Part shown: positions 1 through 13,990 of the stretch, piece after piece
How positions within the stretch are numbered: position 1 is the stretch's first letter
Layout: the number at the start of each line of letters is the position of its first letter
Assembly: GCA_030674185.1 (NCBI GenBank)
Contig: JAPXFY010000021.1
Coordinates: 70,044,499 to 70,108,498, forward strand
From: Monoplex corrugatus
Taxonomy: Eukaryota > Mollusca > Gastropoda > Littorinimorpha > Ranellidae
DNA: 64,000 nt
Reading direction: 5' to 3'
Program-made: the position numbers and the translations under genes
The notes under the pieces: generated by a model
Databases searched by the model: none
Told to the model about the DNA's origin: nothing
What the model saw: the letters and a program-made list of their open reading frames with translations, nothing else

Positions 1-2460
1 TAACCCTTATAATGTCATAACCCCTTATGTCATAACCCTTATAATGTCATAACCCCTTATGTCATAACCCTTATAATGCTACACCCCTTATACTGTCATA
101 ACCCTTATAATGCTACACCCCTTATAATGTCATAACCCTTGTCATAACCCTTATAATGCTACACCCCTTATAATGTCATAACCCTTATGTCATAACCCTT
201 ATGTCATGACCCTTATACTGTCATAACCCTTGTGTCATGACCCTTATACTGTCATAACCCTTATGTCATGACCCTTATACTGTCATAACCCTTATGTCAT
301 GACTCTTATACTGTCATAACCCTTATGTCATGACCCTTATAATGTCATAACCCTTATGTCATGACCCTTATAGTGTCATAACCCTTATAGTGTCATAACC
401 CTTATGTCATGACCCTTATGTCATGACCCTTATAATGCTACAACCCCTTATAATGTCATACCCCTTATGTCATAACCTATCTTATAATGTCATAACCCTT
501 ATGTCATAACCCTTATATGTCATAACCCTTATGTCATGACCCTTATGTCATGACCCTTATGTCATGACCCTTATAATGTCATAACCCTTATGTCATGACC
601 CTTATGTCATAACCCTTATGTCATGACCCTTATGTCATACCCTTATAATGTCATAACCCTTATGTCATGACCCTTATGTCATGACCCTTATGTCATAACC
701 CTTATGTCATGACCCTTATAATGTCATAACCCTTATGTCATAACCCTTATACTGTCATAACCCTTATGTCATGACCCTTATAGTGTCATAACCCTTATGT
801 CATGACCCTATATGTCATGACCCTTATGTCATGACCCTTATAGTGTCATAACCCTTATGTCATGACCCTTATGTCATGACCCTTTTACTATATGCATAAC
901 CCCTTATAATGTCATACCCTTATGTCATAACCCTTATGTCATGACCCTTATAATGTCATAACCCTTATGTCATAACCCTTATACTGTCATAACCCTTATG
1001 TCATGACCCTTATGTCATGACCCTTATAATGCTACACCCTTATAATGTCATACCCCTTATTGTCATAACCCTTATGTCATGACCCTTATAATGTCATAAC
1101 CCTTATGTCATAACCCTTATAGTGTCATAACCCTTATGTCATGACCCTTATGTCATAACCCTCTTATAATGTCATAACCCTTATGTCATGACCCTTATAA
1201 TGTCATAACCCTTATGTCATAACCCTTATAGTGTCATAACCCTTATGTCATGACCCTTATGTCATAACCCTTATAATGTTACAACCCCTTATAATGTCAT
1301 AACCCTTATGTCATAACCCTTATAATGTCATAACCTTATGTCATGACCCTTATGTCATAACCCTTATAATGCTACACCCTGTATAATGTCATACCCCTTA
1401 TGTCATAACCCTTATGTCATGACCCTTATAATGTCATAACCCTTATGTCATAACCCTTATAGTGTCATAACCCTTATGTCATGACCCTTATAATGCTACA
1501 AACCCCTTATAATGTCATACCCCTTATGTCATAACCCTTATAATGTCATAACCCTTATGTCATAACCCTTATAATGTCATACCCTTTATGTCATAACCCT
1601 TATAATGTCATAACCCTTATGTCATAACCCTTATAATGTCATACCCTTATGTCATAACCCTTATAATGTCATACCCTTATGTCATAACCCTTATAATGTC
1701 ATAACCCTTATGTCATAAACCCTTATAATGTCATAACCCTTATGTCATAACCCTTATAATGCTACACCCCTTATAATGTCATAACCCTTATGTCATAACC
1801 CTTATAATGCTACACCCCTTATAATGTCATAACCCTTATGTCATAACCCTTATAATGTCATAACCCTTATGTCATAACCCTTATAATGCTACACCCCTTA
1901 TACTGTCATAACCCTTATGTCATAACCCTTATAATGCTACACCCCTTATAATGTCATAACCCTTATGTCATAACCCTTATAATGCTAACACCCCTTATAC
2001 TGTCATAACCCTTATGTCATAACCCTTATAATGCTACAAACCCCTTATAATGTCATAACCCTTATGTCATAACCCCTATAATGCTACACCCCTTATAATG
2101 TCATACCCCTTATGTCATAACCCTTATAATGCTACACCCCTTATAAAATGTCATACCCCTTATGTCATAACCCTTATAATGCTACCACACTAAGCTACAC
2201 CCCTTATACTGTCATAACCCTTATGTCATAACCCTTATAATGCTACAACCCTTACAATGTCATACCCCTTATAATGCTAATATCCTTATAATGCTATATC
2301 CCTTAAAATGTCATACTCCTTTTAACGTCATACTCCATATAATGTCATACCCCTTAATGCTATACCCCTTGTAATGTCATACCCCTTATAATGTTAATAT
2401 ATCCCTTATAATATCACATCTCTTATAATGTTATATCCTTATAATGTTAAATCTCCTCTC
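1..2460. repeat. CCCTTAT/GTCATA minisatellite array
   Basis: A continuous tandem array begins at or before the window edge. It is built from two interleaved short modules, one of about 14 bp (CCCTTATGTCATAA type) and one of about 17 bp (CCCTTATAATGTCATAA type). Common variants are GTCATGA for GTCATAA and GCTACACC for GTCATACC. Module order is irregular. From about 2270 onward the units become AT-rich and diverged and fade into single-copy DNA near 2460. No frame stays open through it and I see no gene. Confidence 0.95.
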
Positions 2461-2597
2461 TTTCCCTCTTGCTTCCCTTTATCCCCCTCATAATGTTCCA
2501 TCAGTTTCCTGTCCCTCACATTTCTACTAAAGAAGGGAACAGCGAGAAAGACAGGAGTATGCATACTACAGAATAAGTGCTACACCTGGCACTGGAA

Positions 2598-2885
2598 CTC
2601 TGGTTTCCTATAACACCAGAAAGTACAGACAACTCTGATCTGGTTCTAACAGCACATCAAGGCATTCAACACTTCAATGTCCACTTTTGTGAAAACTTGG
2701 CCTACACTTGAGGTCTGGTTTCCTAAAACACCAGGAGGTCTGGTTTCCTAAAACACCAGGTCTGGTTTCCTAAAACACCAGAAAGTACAGACAACTCCGA
2801 CCTAGTTCTAACAGCACATTAATACGTTCAACACTTCAACGTCCACTCTTGTGGACACTTGGCTCACACTTGAGGTCTTGCATAA
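2598..2885. repeat. diverged direct duplication
   Basis: Two copies of a segment of about 125-140 bp (from about 2598 and from about 2761) share the blocks CTGGTTTCCTATAACACCAG, AAAGTACAGACAACTC and CACTTGAGGTCT, with scattered substitutions. Between them lie two extra short copies of the GGTCTGGTTTCCTAAAACACC head. This is a local, partly degenerate tandem duplication with no coding potential. Confidence 0.8.
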
Positions 2886-4518
2886 GACATGATAGAGAAT
2901 ATGACTATGATTAGACATACTACAGCACGCTATGCAAAATGACAATAACTATTTATTCAGAATCGTTTTAGTTGTTAAGAATCGTTTTAGTTGTTAAATT
3001 CTGTGGCTTTGGGTGGGATGTTAAATGCCCACACTAAACATGCATTTGTCATGTTATTTTACTTTGAGTCAACTTAGGTCTTCCCACAATATAGCCCTGT
3101 GTTATCACCATCAGAAGAAAGGAAGGAAGCAACAGAATGACACATCAAACCAGTTAGGTCTGCTCTTGTTAGTTTCCTTTTGCTGTGTTAAAAATATTTT
3201 CCTGTTGTTTGAAAATAGCAGTTTTATGTGCAAGTTAAAACGGTGATTGTTTTCGTGTGTGTTAACATTATTAGTATTTCCCTACATGTAAAATCTGTTA
3301 TTACTTTCTTGTCATGTTACAAAGGTTATTCCTTGATCTCCCCCAGAAAACAGGATTACTGTTAGAACCAGCAGAAAGATATAGACGACACAAGACAACA
3401 CTAAGCCATGGTCATTACGGCAGGCTGAACTCAAACATGATAATATTTATAAATCATATGCACATTGTGACCGTGACTCCAAATCTGCTCCCAGCTTCCC
3501 CATTGTACAATGCACAAACAGCAATATACACAGCCATACACACAAATGTACACAACCCTTGTGCAATGAACTGAAATGCTACATGTCCACCATGCTCACC
3601 ATAGTTACTGGCAACAGCTGGTACTCTTCTCAAACCCAAGCATTTGGTTTTCAAAACCAAACTATAAACACCACAATTTACACTATAGGTGCAACTTTTC
3701 AGACTTTTTAACTTCTAGAAAATTTGAACTGCAAATGCAGTCTGAAAACCATGGAACAGTTAATCCTGAATACAAAAAGTTTATTTATTTTTATTCCAAA
3801 AGCAATATGCTACCAGTAATGGTCAAGCATTTAAAAAGAAATCTCATAATAGTTTGACATTACAAATGTACACCCTGTGTTCTGACAGTTTTGCATTTTA
3901 TATTTACAATCAAAACTGTTATCAAAATCACACGAGAAAAAAAACACGTTGCAGGAAGAAAGAAGTCTCTCTTTTCTAAAACAACTGATTTAAGAATCCT
4001 AACATCAGGCCCTTAGACCAAAGAGTTGCACCCATGCAAAATGTCGCCCATCCTAATCCACAAGTACACAGTCACACAAACCTACAAAGCAATTAAAACA
4101 GAAGACAACCAACCAACCCAAACATGCCAACGTGCACACTCTCCACTTCAGGTCAGTCATCAATCAAGTTTCCATCAATTCATTGGTTATCAACATGCTA
4201 ACATACAGTACAACCAAAGGTCATTCCTCATTCCCCGGTCAGTTCAATTATCAAGACATGCCAATGTACAACCAGCTCCCTCTAGTGTTCAGCCAATCAG
4301 TCACAAGATCAGAGGCCAATGCATTCTTTTTGCTATGCAAACTCTTTATGTACAGACAGACACACACACAAGTTTATCACACTGTGAACAGAATGCAGAT
4401 TAGAGAAATGTCTTAAGAGTCAATGGGATGCTGTCAAATTCACCTTTCCTGAGTTGCCCTCCTGTGACAAGTGACAAAACATCAAACATTCACTAATTAG
4501 TCATGAAGACAGGGACAC
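2886..4518. other. non-coding single-copy stretch
   Basis: AT-rich DNA without a supported gene. Open frames here are short, lack splice-site support and have ordinary AT-rich codon content. The only structure I see is a 19-bp perfect tandem duplication (AGAATCGTTTTAGTTGTTA) near 2960-2998. It lies on the 3' side of the minus-strand gene and could be intron, 3' UTR or intergenic. Confidence 0.5.
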
Positions 4519-4706
4519 TTAATCCTTTGACTTGTACACCCTATCCACTAACTGCAAAAACTTAACCTTTTGACTTCTTCATCCTATCAACCAGATTCCT
4601 AAACAGGAAACTGGTGGATAGGATGAGGGAATCAAAGGGTTCAGGTTTTGCTCTGTATATGGTTGACAAGGATGGTGATGGACAGAGTGCAGAGTCAAAG
4701 GGTTAA
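4519..4706. mobile_element. TTAA-flanked palindromic MITE, copy 1
   Basis: The element runs from a TTAA at 4519 to a TTAA at 4703. It has an outer inverted pair of arms (CCTTTGACT... and ...AGAGTCAAAGGG) and a nested inner pair (TTTTGACTTCTTCATCCTAT against ATAGGATGAGGGAATCAAA) meeting in a short loop. The left spacer reads CTAACTGCAAAAACTTAACC, which defines the forward orientation. At least six other copies occur in this window. The TTAA boundary followed by CC(C)TTT resembles piggyBac-superfamily ends, so I call it a non-autonomous piggyBac-like element by inference. No transposase is present. Confidence 0.75.
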
Positions 4707-5011
4707 TATGAAGATACAGTAAGCAAACAGACATAATAACCAAATCTGCAAACTAAATTATTAACAAAAATCTGGGTATACAACACCACCACCATCACTA
4801 ACAACAACAACAACAACAACAACAACAGCAACAACAACAACAACCCATACACATTCAGCGTCCATAAAAACCTGATCTTTTCTGTCAGTTACAGCAGATG
4901 AAGGATTGTACTTTGGCTTGATGCTGGTATTTCATTTTGCGTATTTCTTCTACGTTCTGATCTTTTGGTGGGTTTTATAGACGTTTTTCTTCTTCCTCTT
5001 GTCATTTAAAG
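4707..5011. other. non-coding stretch with (CAA)n tract
   Basis: Single-copy AT-rich sequence. It holds an (AAC/CAA)n trinucleotide tract at about 4799-4843 preceded by a short ACC/CAC-rich run. I see no gene. Confidence 0.6.
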
Positions 5012-5181
<170 letters not shown>

Positions 5182-5462
5182 AACACTACTAGTATGCAGT
5201 AAGCCCCCCAGGACACATCATGCACAGGCATCAGCTAACAGCACTACACCACCCCTGAAGTAAACAGACTTTTAGTACAATTCACCATCATAACATGACA
5301 TACAAAAAACAAACACCATTACCCATAAAGCTGCTTTCAGCATCTGTGAATACATACTTAACACCAAACACAACAGCAGTGAGTGCACCTGCACCATTTG
5401 TGAGCACTATATCACTTCCACTGAATACAATAAAAACTCTCTGACAAGACCAAAGTGCATGG

Positions 5463-8400
5463 TGGGAGGGGGGGGGGGGGGGGTAAAGTAGCACACAACA
5501 ACAACATACACCAGTCTGTCAAATCGTGGTATAAACAGTGAAACAAGGAGGGGGGGGGGGGGGGGGGTAAAGTAGCACACAAACAACAACATACACCAGT
5601 CTGTCAAATCGTGGTATAAACAGTGAAACAAGGAGGGGGGGGGGGGGGGGGTAAAGTAGCACACAAACAACAACATACACCAGTCTGTCAAATCGTGGTA
5701 TAAAACAGTGAAACAAGGAGGGGGGGGGGGGGGGGGAGAGTAAGTGCACACAACAACAACATACACCAGTCTGTCAAATCGTGGTATAAACAGTGAAACA
5801 AGGAGGAGGGGGGGGGGGGGGGGGGTAAAGTAGCACACAACAACAACATACACCAGTCTGTCAAATCGTGGTATAAACAGTGAAACAAGGAGAGGGGGGG
5901 GGGGGGTTTAAAGTGCACACAACAACAACATACACCAGTCTGTCAAATCGTGGTATAAACAGTGAAACAAGGGAGGGGGGGGGGGGGGGGTAAAGTAGCA
6001 CACAACAACAACATACACCAGTCTGTCAAATCGTGGTATAAACAGTGAAACAAGGAGGGGGGGGGGGGGGGGGGGGTAAAGTAGCACACAAACAACAACA
6101 TACACCAGTCTGTCAAATCGTGGTATAAACAGTGAAACAAGGAGGGGGGGGGGGGGGGGGGTTAAAGTAGCACACACAACAACATACACCAGTCTGTCAA
6201 ATCGTGGTATAAACAGTGAAACAAGGAGGGGGGGGGGGGGGGGGTAAAGTAGCACACAACAACAATACACCAGTCTGTCAAATCGTGGTATAAACAGTGA
6301 AACAAGGAGGGGGGGGGGGGGGGGTAAAGTAGCACACAGACAACAACATACACAGTCTGTCAAATCGTGGTATAACAGTGAAACAAGGAGGGGGGGGGGG
6401 GGGGGGTTAAAGTAGACACACAAACAACAACATACACCAGTCTGTCAAATCGTGGTATAAACAGTGAAACAAGGAGGGGGGGGGGGGGGGGGGGGGTAAA
6501 GTAGCACACAAACAACAACATACACCAGTCTGTCAAATCGTGGTATAAACAGTGAAACAAGGAGAGGGGGGGGGGGGGGGGGTAAAGTAGCACACAACAA
6601 CAACATACACCAGTCTGTCAAATCGTGGTATAAACAGTGAAACAAGGAGGGGGGGGGGGGGGGGGGGGGGGGTTAAAGTAGCACACAACAACAACATACA
6701 CCAGTCTGTCAAATCGTGGTATAAACAGTGAAACAAGGAGGGGGGGGGGGGGGGGGGTTAAAGTAGCACACAAACAACAAATACACCAGTCTGTCAAATC
6801 GTGGTATAAACAGTGAAACAAGGAGGGGGGGGGGGGGGGGGGGTAAAGTAGCACACAAACAACATACACCAGTCTGTCAAATCGTGGTATAAACAGTGAA
6901 ACAAGGAGGGGGGGGGGGGGGGGTAAAGTAGCACACAAACAACAACATACACCAGTCTGTCAAATCGTGGTATAAACAGTGAAACAAGGAGGGGGGGGGG
7001 GGGGGGGGTAAAGTAGCACCACAAACAACATACACCAGTCTGTCAAATCGTGGTATAAACAGTGAAACAAGGAGGGGGGGGGGGGGGGGTAAAGTAGCAC
7101 ACAAACAACAACATACACCAGTCTGTCAAATCGTGGTATAAACAGTGAAACAAGGAGGGGGGGGGGGGGGGGGTAAAGTAGCACACATACAACATACACC
7201 AGTCTGTCAAATCGTGGTATAAACAGTGAAACAAGGAGGGGGGGGGGGGGGGGTAAAGTAGCACACAAACAACAACATACACCAGTCTGTCAAATCGTGG
7301 TATAAACAGTGAAACAAGGAGGGGGGGGGGGGGGGGGTAAAGTAGCACAAACAACAACATACACCAGTCTGTCAAATCGTGGTATAAACAGTGAAACAAG
7401 GAGGGGGGGGGGGGGGGTAAAGTAGCACACAAACAACAACATACACCAGTCTGTCAAATCGTGGTATAAACAGTGAAACAAGGGAGGGGGGGGGGGGGGG
7501 GGGGTAAAGTAGCACACAAACAACACATACACCAGTCTGTCAAATCGTGGTATAAACAGTGAAACAAGGAGGGGGGGGGGGGGGGGGGGTATAATATAAA
7601 CAGTGAAACAAGGAGAGGGGGGGGGGGGGGGGGGGGGGTAAAGTAGCACATACAACAACATACACCAGTCTGTCAAATCGTGGTATAAACAGTGAAACAA
7701 GGGAGGGGGGGGGGGGGGGGGTAAAGTAGCACACAACAACAACATACACAGTCTGTCAAATCGTGGTATAAACAGTGAAACAAGGAGAGGGGGGGGGGGG
7801 GGGGGGTAAAGTAGCACACAACAACAACATACACCAGTCTGTCAAATCGTGGTATAAACAGTGAAACAAGGAGGGGGGGGGGGGGGGGGGGGTAAAGTAG
7901 CACACAAACAACAACATACACCAGTCTGTCAAATCTGGTATAACAGTGAAACAAGGAGGGGGGGGGGTAAAGTAGCACACATACAACAACATACACCAGT
8001 CTGTCAATCGTGGTATAAACAGTGAAACAAGGAGGGGGGGGGGGGGGGGGGTTAAAGTAACACACAGACAACAACATACACCAGTCTGTCAAATCGTGGT
8101 ATAAACAGTGAAAAAAGGGGGGGGGGGGGGGGGGGGGGGGGTTAAAGTAGCACACAAACAACAACATACACCAGTCTGTCAAATCGTGGTATAAACAGTG
8201 AAACAAGGAGAGGGGGGGGGGGGGTAAAGTAGCACACAAACAACAACATACACCAGTCTGTCAAATCGTGGTATAAACAGTGAAACAAGGAGAGGGGGGG
8301 GGGGGGGGGGGGGGGGTTAAAGTAGCACACAAACAACAATACACCAGTCTGTCAAATCGTGGTATAAACAGTGAAACAAGGAGAGGGGGGGGGGGGGGGG

Positions 8401-11400
8401 GTTAAAGTAGCACACAAACAACATACACCAGTCTGTCAAATCGTGGTATAAACAGTGAAACAAGGAGGGGGGTGGGGTAAAGTAGCACACAAACAACAAC
8501 ATACACCAGTCTGTCAAATCGTGGTATAAACAGTGAAACAAGGAGAGGGGGGGGGGGGGGGGGGGTAAAGTAGCACACAAACAACATCATACACCAGTCT
8601 GTCAAATCGTGGTATAAACAGTGAAACAAGGAGAGGGGGGGGGGGGGGTAAAGTAGCACACAAACAACAACATACACCAGTCTGTCAAATCGTGGTATAA
8701 ACAGTGAAACAAGGAGGGGGGGGGGGGTAAAGTAGCACACATACAACAACATACACCAGTCTGTCAAATCGTGGTATAAACAGTGAAACAAGGAGAGGGG
8801 GGGGGGGGGTAAAGTAGCACACAAACAACAACATACACCAGTCTGTCAAATCGTGGTATAAACAGTGAAACAAGGAGAGGGGGGGGGGGGGGGGGGTAAA
8901 GTAGCACACAAACAACAACATACACCAGTCTGTCAAATCGTGGTATAAACAGTGAAACAAGGAGAGGGGGGGGGGGGTAAAGTAGCACACATACAACAAC
9001 ATACACCAGTCTGTCAAATCGTGGTATAAACAGTGAAACAAGGAGAGGGGGGGGGGGGGGTTAAAGTAGCACACAAACAACAACATACACCAGTCTGTCA
9101 AATCGTGGTATAAACAGTGAAACAAGGAGGGGGGGGGGGGGGGGGGGGTAAAGTAGCACACAAACAACAACATACACCAGTCTGTCAAATCGTGGTATAA
9201 ACAGTGAAACAAGGAGAGGGGGGGGGGGGGGGGGGTAAAGTAGCACACAAACAACAACATACACCAGTCTGTCAAATCGTGGTATAAACAGTGAACAAGA
9301 GAGGGGGGGGGGGGGGGGTAAAGTAGCACACATACAACAACATACACCAGTCTGTCAAATCGTGGTATAAACAGTGAAACAAGGAGAGGGGGGGGGGGGG
9401 GGTAAAGTAGCACACAAACAACAACATACACCAGTCTGTCAAATCGTGGTATAAACAGTGAAACAAGGAGGGGGGGGGGGGGGGGGTAAAGTAGCACACA
9501 ACAACAACATACACCAGTCTGTCAAATCGTGGTATAAACAGTGAAACAGGGGGAGGGGGGGGGGGGGGTAAAGTAGCCACAAACAACAACATACACCAGT
9601 CTGTCAAATCGTGGTATAAACAGTGAAACAAGGAGAGGGGGGGGGGGGGGGGTAAAGTAGAACAACAAAACATACACCAGTCTGTCAAATCGTGGTATAA
9701 ACAGTGAAACAAGGGAGGGGGGGGGGGGGGGGTTAAGTAGCACAAAAACAACAACATACACAGTCTGTCAAATCGTGTATAAACAGTGAAACAAGGAGGG
9801 GGGGGGGGGGGGGGGGGGTAAAGTAGCACACAACAACAATACACCAGTCTGTCAAATGTGGTATAAACAGTGAAACAAGGAGGGGGGGGGTAAAGTAGCA
9901 CACAAACAAAACATACACCAGTCTGTCAAATCGTGGTATAAACAGTGAAACAAGGAGGGGGGGGGGGGGGGGGGGTAAAGTAGACACAAACAACAACATA
10001 CACCAGTCTGTCAAATCGTGGTATAAACAGTGAAACAAAGGGGGGGGGGGGGGTAAAGTAGCACACAACAACAACATACACAGTCTGTCAAATCGTGGTA
10101 TAAACAGTGAAACAAGGGGGGGGGGGGGGGGTAAAGTAGCACACAAACAAAACATACACAGTCTGTCAAATCGTGGTATAAACAGTGAAACAGAGGGGGG
10201 GGGGGGGGGGGGGGGTAAGTAGCACACAAACAACACATACACAGTCTGTCAAATCGTGGTATAAACAGTGAAACAAGGAGAGGGGGGGGGGGGGGGTTAA
10301 AGTAGCACACAAACAACACTACACCAGTCTGTCAAATCGTGGTATAAACAGTGAAACAAGGAGAGGGGGGGGGGGTAAAGTAGCCACAAACAACAACATA
10401 CACCAGTCTGTCAAATCGTGGTATAAACAGTGAAACAAGGAGGGGGGGGGGGGGGGGGGGTAAAGTAGCACACAAACAACATCATACACAGTCTGTCAAA
10501 TCGTGGTATAAACAGTGAAACAGGAGAGGGGGGGGGGGGGGGGGTAAAGTAGCACACAACAACAACATACACCAGTCTGTCAAATCGTGGTATAAACAGT
10601 GAAACAAGAGAGAGGGGGGGGGGGGGGGGGGTAAAGTAGCACACATACAACACATACACCAGTCTGTCAAATCGTGGTATAAACAGTGAAACAAGGAGAG
10701 GGGGGGGGGGGGGTAAAGTAGCACACAAACAACAACATACACCAGTCTGTCAAATCGTGGTATAAACAGTGAAACAAGGAGGGGGGGGGGGGGGGGGTTA
10801 AAGTAGCACACAAACAACAACATACACAGTCTGTCAAATCGTGGTTAAACAGTGAAACAAGGAGGGGGGGGGGGGGGGGGTGAAAGTAGCACACATACAA
10901 CATCATACACCAGTCTGTCAAATCGTGGTATAAACAGTGAAACAAGGAGAGGGGGGGGGGTAAAGTAGCACACAAACAACAACATACACCAGTCTGTCAA
11001 ATCGTGGTATAAACAGTGAAACAAGGAGAGGGGGGGGGGGGGGGGGGTAAAGTAGCACACATACAACATACACCAGTCTGTCAAATCGTTGTATAAACAG
11101 TGAAACAAGGAGGGGGGGGGGGGGGTAAAGTAGCACACAAACAACAACATACACCAGTCTGTCAAATCGTGGTATAAACAGTGAAACAAGGAGAGGGGGG
11201 GGGGGTTAAAGTAGCACACATACAACAACATACACCAGTCTGTCAAATCGTGGTATAAACAGTGAACAAGGTGGGGGGGGGGGGGGGGGTTAAAGTAGCA
11301 CACATACAACAACATACACCAGTCTGTCAAATCGTGGTATAAACAGTGAAACAAGGAGGGGGGGGGGGGGGGTAAAGTACACACAACAACAACATACACC

Positions 11401-13990
11401 AGTCTGTCAATCGTGGTATAAACAGTGAAACAAGGGGGGGGGGGGGGGGGGGTAAGTAGCACACAAACAACAACATACACCAGTCTGTCAAATCGTGGTA
11501 TAAACAGTGAAACAAGGAGAGGGGGGGGGGGGGTAAAGTAGCACACAAACAACAACATACACCAGTCTGTCAAATGTGGTATAAACAGTGAAACAAGGAG
11601 AGGGGGGGGGGGGGGGGGGTAAAGTAGCACACAAACAACATACACCAGTCTGTCAAATCGTGGTATAAACAGTGAAACAAGGAGAGGGGGGGGGGGGGTA
11701 AAGTAGCACACAAACAACATACACCGTCTGTCAAATGTGGTTAAACAGTGAAACAAGGAGGGGGGGGGGTAAAGTAGCACACAAACAACAACATACACCA
11801 GTCTGTCAAATCGTGGTATAAACAGTGAAACAAGGAGGGGGGGGGGGGGGTAAAGTAGCACACAAACAACACATACACCAGTCTGTCAAATCGTGGTTAA
11901 ACAGTGAAACAAGGAGGGGGGGGGGGGGGGGGTAAGTAGCACACAACAAAACATACACCAGTCTGTCAATGTGGTTAAACGTGAAACAAGGAGGGGGGGG
12001 GGGTTAAAGTAGCACACAAACAACAACATACACCAGTCTGTCAAATCGTGGTATAAGTGAAACAAGGAGAGGGGGGGGGGGGGGGGGTAAGTAGCCACAA
12101 ACAACAACATACACCGTCTGTCAAATCGTGGTATAACAGTGAAACAAGGAGAGGGGGGGGGGGGGTAAGTAGCACACAAACAACAACATACACAGTCTGT
12201 AAATCGTGGTATAAACAGTGAAACAAGGAGAGGGGGGGGGGGTAAGTAGCACACAAACAACAATACACAGTCTGTCAAATCGTGGTATAAACAGTGAAAC
12301 AAGGAGGGGGGGGGGGGGGGGGGGGGGGGGGTAAGTAGCACACAACAACACATACACCAGTCTGTCAATCGTGGTATAAACAGTGAAACAAGGAGAGGGG
12401 GGGGGGGGGGGGGGGTAAAGTAGCACACAACAACAACATACACCAGTCTGTCAAATCGTGGTATAAACAGTGAAACAAGAAGGGGGGGGGGGGGGGGGGG
12501 TTAAAGTAGCACACATACAACATCATCACCGTCTGTCAAATCGTGGTATAAACAGTGAACAAGGAGAGGGGGGGGGGGGGTAAAGTAGCACACAAACAAC
12601 AACATACACCAGTCTGTCAAATCGTGGTATAAACAGTGAAACAAGGAGGGGGGGGGGGGGGGTTAAAGTAGCACACAAACAACAACATACACCAGTCTGT
12701 CAAATCGTGGTATAAAACAGTGAAACAAGGAGGGGGGGGGGGGGGGGGTAAAGTAGCACACATACAACATCATACACCAGTCTGTCAAATCGTGGTATAA
12801 ACAGTGAAACAAGGGAGGGGGGGGGGGGGGGGGGGGGGGGGGTAAAGTAGACACAAACAACAACATACACCAGTCTGTCAAATCGTGGTTTAAACAGTGA
12901 AACAAGGAGAGGGGGGGGGGGGGGGGTTAAAGTAGCACACATACAACATACACAGTCTGTCAAATCGTTGTATAAACAGTGAAACAAGGAGGGGGGGGGG
13001 GGGGGTGTAAAGTAGCACACAAACAACAACATACACCAGTCTGTCAAATCGTGGTATAAACAGTGAAACAAGGAGAGGGGGGGGGGGGGTTAAAGTAGCA
13101 CACATACAAAACATACACAGTCTGTCAAATGTGGTATAAACAGTGAAACAAGGATGGGGGGGGGGGGGGGGTTAAAGTAGCACACATACAAACAACACAC
13201 CAGTCTGTCAAATCGTGGTATAAACAGTGAAACAAGGATGGGGGGGGGGGGGGGGGGTAAAGTAGCACACATACAACAACCATACACCAGTCTGTCAAAT
13301 CGTGGTATAAACAGTGAAACAAGGAGGGGGGTGGGGGGGGGGGGGGGGTAAAGTAGCACACAAACAACAACATACACCAGTCTGTCAAATCGTGGTATAA
13401 ACAGTGAAACAAGGAGAGGGGGGGGGGGGGTAAAGTAGCACACAAACAACATCATACACCAGTCTGTCAAATCGTGGTATAAACAGTGAAACAAGGAGAG
13501 GGGGGAGGGGGGTAAAGTAGCACACAAAAAACAACATACACCAGTCTGTCAAATCGTGGTATAAACAGTGAAACAAGGAGAGGGGGGGGGGGGGGATAAA
13601 GTAGCACACAAACAACAACATACACCAGTCTGTCAAATCGTGGTATAAACAGTGAAACAAGGAGGGGGGGGGGGGGGGGGGGTAAAGTAGCACACAAACA
13701 ACATCATACACCAGTCTGTCAAATCGTGGTATAAACAGTGAAACAAGGAGGGGGGGGGGGGGGTAAAGTAGCACACAAACAACAACATACACCAGTCTGT
13801 CAAATCGTGGTATAAACAGTGAAACAAGGAGGGGGGGGGGGGGGGGGGGGGTTAAAGTAGCACACATACAACAACATACACCAGTCTGTCAAATCGTGGT
13901 ATAAACAGTGAAACAAGGAGGGGGGGATAAAGTAGCACACAAACAACAACATACACACAGTCTGTCAAATCGTGGTATAAACAGTGAAAA
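5463..13990. repeat. poly-G minisatellite, ~84-bp unit, ~100 copies
   Basis: An 8.5-kb array in which each unit consists of a poly-G run, then GTAAAGTAGCACACAAACAA, CAACATACACCAGTCTGTCA, AATCGTGGTATAAACAGTGA and AACAAGGAG(AG). G-run length varies from about 6 (near 13920) to about 26 (12306-12331). Rare interruptions are seen, such as GGGTGGGG near 8470 and 13330 and GGAGGG near 13505. One shortened unit of about 30 bp lies at 7570-7615. The minus strand gives many long proline-rich open frames purely because poly-C encodes Pro in every frame; unit-to-unit frame drift shows they are not conserved. Each G-run could take part in G-quadruplex formation. Confidence 0.98.

Noticed and set aside
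1..2460. Telomere
   Set aside because: TAACCC motifs are always separated by a TTAT(AA)TGTCATA spacer; there is no (TTAGGG)n or (CCCTAA)n tract.
5407..13867. Many long proline-rich open frames on the minus strand
   Set aside because: They are translations of the poly-G array. Poly-C encodes Pro in all frames and unit lengths are not multiples of three, so frames drift from unit to unit. No start, splice or promoter context.
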